From positions 1 through 32,515 of the forward strand of contig JBFWML010000025.1 in the NCBI GenBank assembly GCA_050251635.1: a stretch of DNA of 32,515 nt. The letters are read 5' to 3'. The first letter of the stretch is position 1, and each line of letters begins with the position of its first letter. This DNA comes from JBFWML01 sp050251635. Lineage in GTDB: Bacteria > Campylobacterota > Campylobacteria > Campylobacterales > SZUA-545. The notes beneath the pieces were generated by a model. That model made no database searches. It had not been told where the DNA came from and saw only the letters and a list, made by a program, of their open reading frames with translations. This document shows, piece by piece, positions 30,969 through 32,515 of this stretch. The position numbers were made by a program, and so were the translations under genes.

Positions 30969-32495
30969 TCAGGTTTTGATTTTCTTTTTCATCAAAGCCC
31001 GCGCCAGCGCTTCGACCATCACTTCGTACTTGTCGATCATCTCTTTTTGGGTTTTCATCCATTCGCTCAGCCGCTCTTGATCTTCCTTGAGCTTGCGCTC
31101 CAGGGTCACCTTTTTGCGCTCCAGGGCTTCAAGCTGCTTTTCGCACTCCTTAACCTGCATATCCGCGCGGCTGCGATCCTTAAAGAGCGCTTCGTCCTTG
31201 GAGGTCGCTTCGCGGATTTGGTTATTGAGCGTCGCAATGGAGCTTTTGACCTCTTCGCTCTCCCCTTTGCGGGCCGCCTCTTTGCGGGCTTCGGCTAGGG
31301 ACTCGCGCAGCTTGGAGAGCGTATTGCCGTTCTCCTCGACCGCAATTTTGACCGAAAGCTGGTTCTTCTTGGCCCGCTCCAGCTCCAGCTTCGCCTTGGC
31401 GATCTGATCATCGAGCCCTTCATATTCGTCACGGGAGAGCTGCACCTGCTCCATGCGGCTTTCGATCTGGGCGCGATCGCGGTGGTACTGGGTTGAGATC
31501 GCCTTGATGGTCGAAAAGTTCCAGCGCATTTCGTTGCGATCGACAATCTCGGGCAGTTGATATTTCTGCCCGTCGATCACCGCCGTATCGCCGGAGTAGT
31601 ATTTGATAAACCGTTCCGCGCCGTCATCCCCGGCGGTCACCTTTTCCAGCAGCGCCTGCGCCAGCTCTTCGTGGATCATCTGGAAATTTTCGCGCAGCAG
31701 ATAGGCGCCGAAGGCCTCTAAAATCTCGCGTTCGTGGTCCATGCGCTGCTGCAGATAATCGACAATCTTCGCCTGAATGCGAACCAGCGAACCCTTTTCG
31801 TAAGCCTCATTGCTGATCGTAGAAAAGTTCAACTCCTCCCCAAGCAGCTCATCGACAATCTCCTGTAGCGCGTTGGTGACGCTGTCTTTGAAGATTTCGT
31901 GCTTGAGCTTTTCCAGCTCTTCGGGCGGCAAACCCCCAAAACGGCGATCGACACGCCCGTAAACCTGCTTCTGCGGCTCGATAAAAAAGCGGACATAGGC
32001 CTTTGAATCCAGAAAAATCACCGCATCCTTAGAAGAAAGCCCAAAGGCGCTTCGAAGCGCACGGCGAACGGCATCCTTGGCGTCCACGGGGGGCTGATGG
32101 GTTTTGATAATATCCATCATGCGGGCAAGGATCGGTTCGGCGATGACGAGGAGGTCTTCGCGGCCCGATGCGGAGTAGATGGCGTTTTCTTCGGTTTTCA
32201 AAAGCCGCACGAGCGACTTAAACTGGCTGCTGTCGCTGCCGATGGGGTCCATCGGCGTGATTTTGACGCCGATCGCTTCCAGCCCGCGAAAGAGCACCAT
32301 ACATTTTCCCGCGTCGCTGCAGTAATCCAGAAACGCGCGGCGCACATCGGCGCGTCCGGCTAAAATCTCCTCTTTTGATGCGTGGCGCTCAAGCTGTTTG
32401 TACAAATCTTGCGTATCAACGGATGAAAACTTTTCCAGCGTGCTTTTTTTTGGAAAACGGTCTGTTAAAAAATCGATTGTCTGCTGGTAGATCAA
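30969..32495 (-). CDS. uncharacterised protein with long C-terminal coiled coil (start uncertain, near window edge)
   Basis: The 508-residue protein has no signal peptide or membrane segment. Residues ~1-330 look globular and mostly helical, with a compact block around FLDSKAYVRFFIEPQKQVYGR. Residues ~345-495 form a long, highly charged coiled coil (Glu/Lys/Arg-rich with heptad-like Leu) and the tail is very basic (KKKIKT). A TTG at 32495 is the apparent start, with GGGAGG (32504-32509) eight bases upstream, but the frame stays open to the window edge, so a longer N-terminus cannot be excluded. It precedes the 397-residue gene in the same direction. The architecture suggests an oligomeric scaffold or filament-like protein; I do not recognise the family. 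Confidence 0.75.
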   Translation of the reverse strand: MIYQQTIDFLTDRFPKKSTLEKFSSVDTQDLYKQLERHASKEEILAGRADVRRAFLDYCSDAGKCMVLFRGLEAIGVKITPMDPIGSDSSQFKSLVRLLKTEENAIYSASGREDLLVIAEPILARMMDIIKTHQPPVDAKDAVRRALRSAFGLSSKDAVIFLDSKAYVRFFIEPQKQVYGRVDRRFGGLPPEELEKLKHEIFKDSVTNALQEIVDELLGEELNFSTISNEAYEKGSLVRIQAKIVDYLQQRMDHEREILEAFGAYLLRENFQMIHEELAQALLEKVTAGDDGAERFIKYYSGDTAVIDGQKYQLPEIVDRNEMRWNFSTIKAISTQYHRDRAQIESRMEQVQLSRDEYEGLDDQIAKAKLELERAKKNQLSVKIAVEENGNTLSKLRESLAEARKEAARKGESEEVKSSIATLNNQIREATSKDEALFKDRSRADMQVKECEKQLEALERKKVTLERKLKEDQERLSEWMKTQKEMIDKYEVMVEALARALMKKKIKT

Positions 32496-32515
32496 GCCCG
32501 AACCCTCCCTGAGGG

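Overview
The window comes from a GC-rich member of the Campylobacterota (Epsilonproteobacteria), most likely a free-living chemolithotrophic type; I cannot name the genus. Three things point there. First, a complex I (nuo) operon lacks classical nuoE and nuoF and instead carries a tiny NuoE-position protein and an atypical NuoF-position protein. Second, the flagellar-motor gene pflA directly follows nuoN, an order also known in Campylobacter. Third, an HsrA (HP1043/CosR-type) orphan response regulator diverges from the operon, with a near-identical DNA-binding domain. No tRNA, rRNA, CRISPR array, insertion sequence or phage gene was seen.

Layout. Positions 1-2231 (+): the end of an unidentified gene, then a 709-residue WD40-like protein. 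4086-2211 (-): a probable three-gene operon of a UbiA-family prenyltransferase (mqnP type, menaquinone pathway) and two uncharacterised small proteins. 4124-5332 (+): miaA and a 91-residue protein ending in a Cys pair. 24981-5329 (-): nuoA, B, C, D, a HP1264-like mini-gene, a NuoF-N3-domain/GltD-like fusion, two tandem full-length nuoG genes, nuoH to nuoN, then pflA behind a perfect hairpin that covers its ribosome binding site. 24982-25301: a 320-base AT-rich divergent regulatory region. 25302-26021 (+): hsrA. 27035-26154 (-): aguB. 27129-29711 (+): valS. 32495-29718 (-): two adjacent uncharacterised genes, the first possibly continuing past the window edge.

How the parts fit. MqnP would help make menaquinone, which the membrane arm of complex I (NuoH, A, J, K, L, M, N with B, C, D) reduces while pumping ions. 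The electron-input end has been remodelled: no FMN/NADH-binding NuoF is present, but a GltD-like FAD/NAD(P) flavoprotein fused to a degenerate N3 iron-sulfur domain sits in its place beside two NuoG paralogues. The ion gradient powers the flagellar motor, to which PflA belongs, and PflA may be tuned by the hairpin. HsrA probably regulates itself through a direct repeat overlapping its own start region.

The most interesting items are the remodelled complex I input module with two NuoG subunits, apparently leaderless divergent mqnP/miaA mRNAs, the pflA hairpin, an HsrA that keeps a canonical phosphoacceptor aspartate, hairpins straddling stop codons, and a strong excess of the palindrome CGATCG (about 65 by eye against about 10 expected from base composition).
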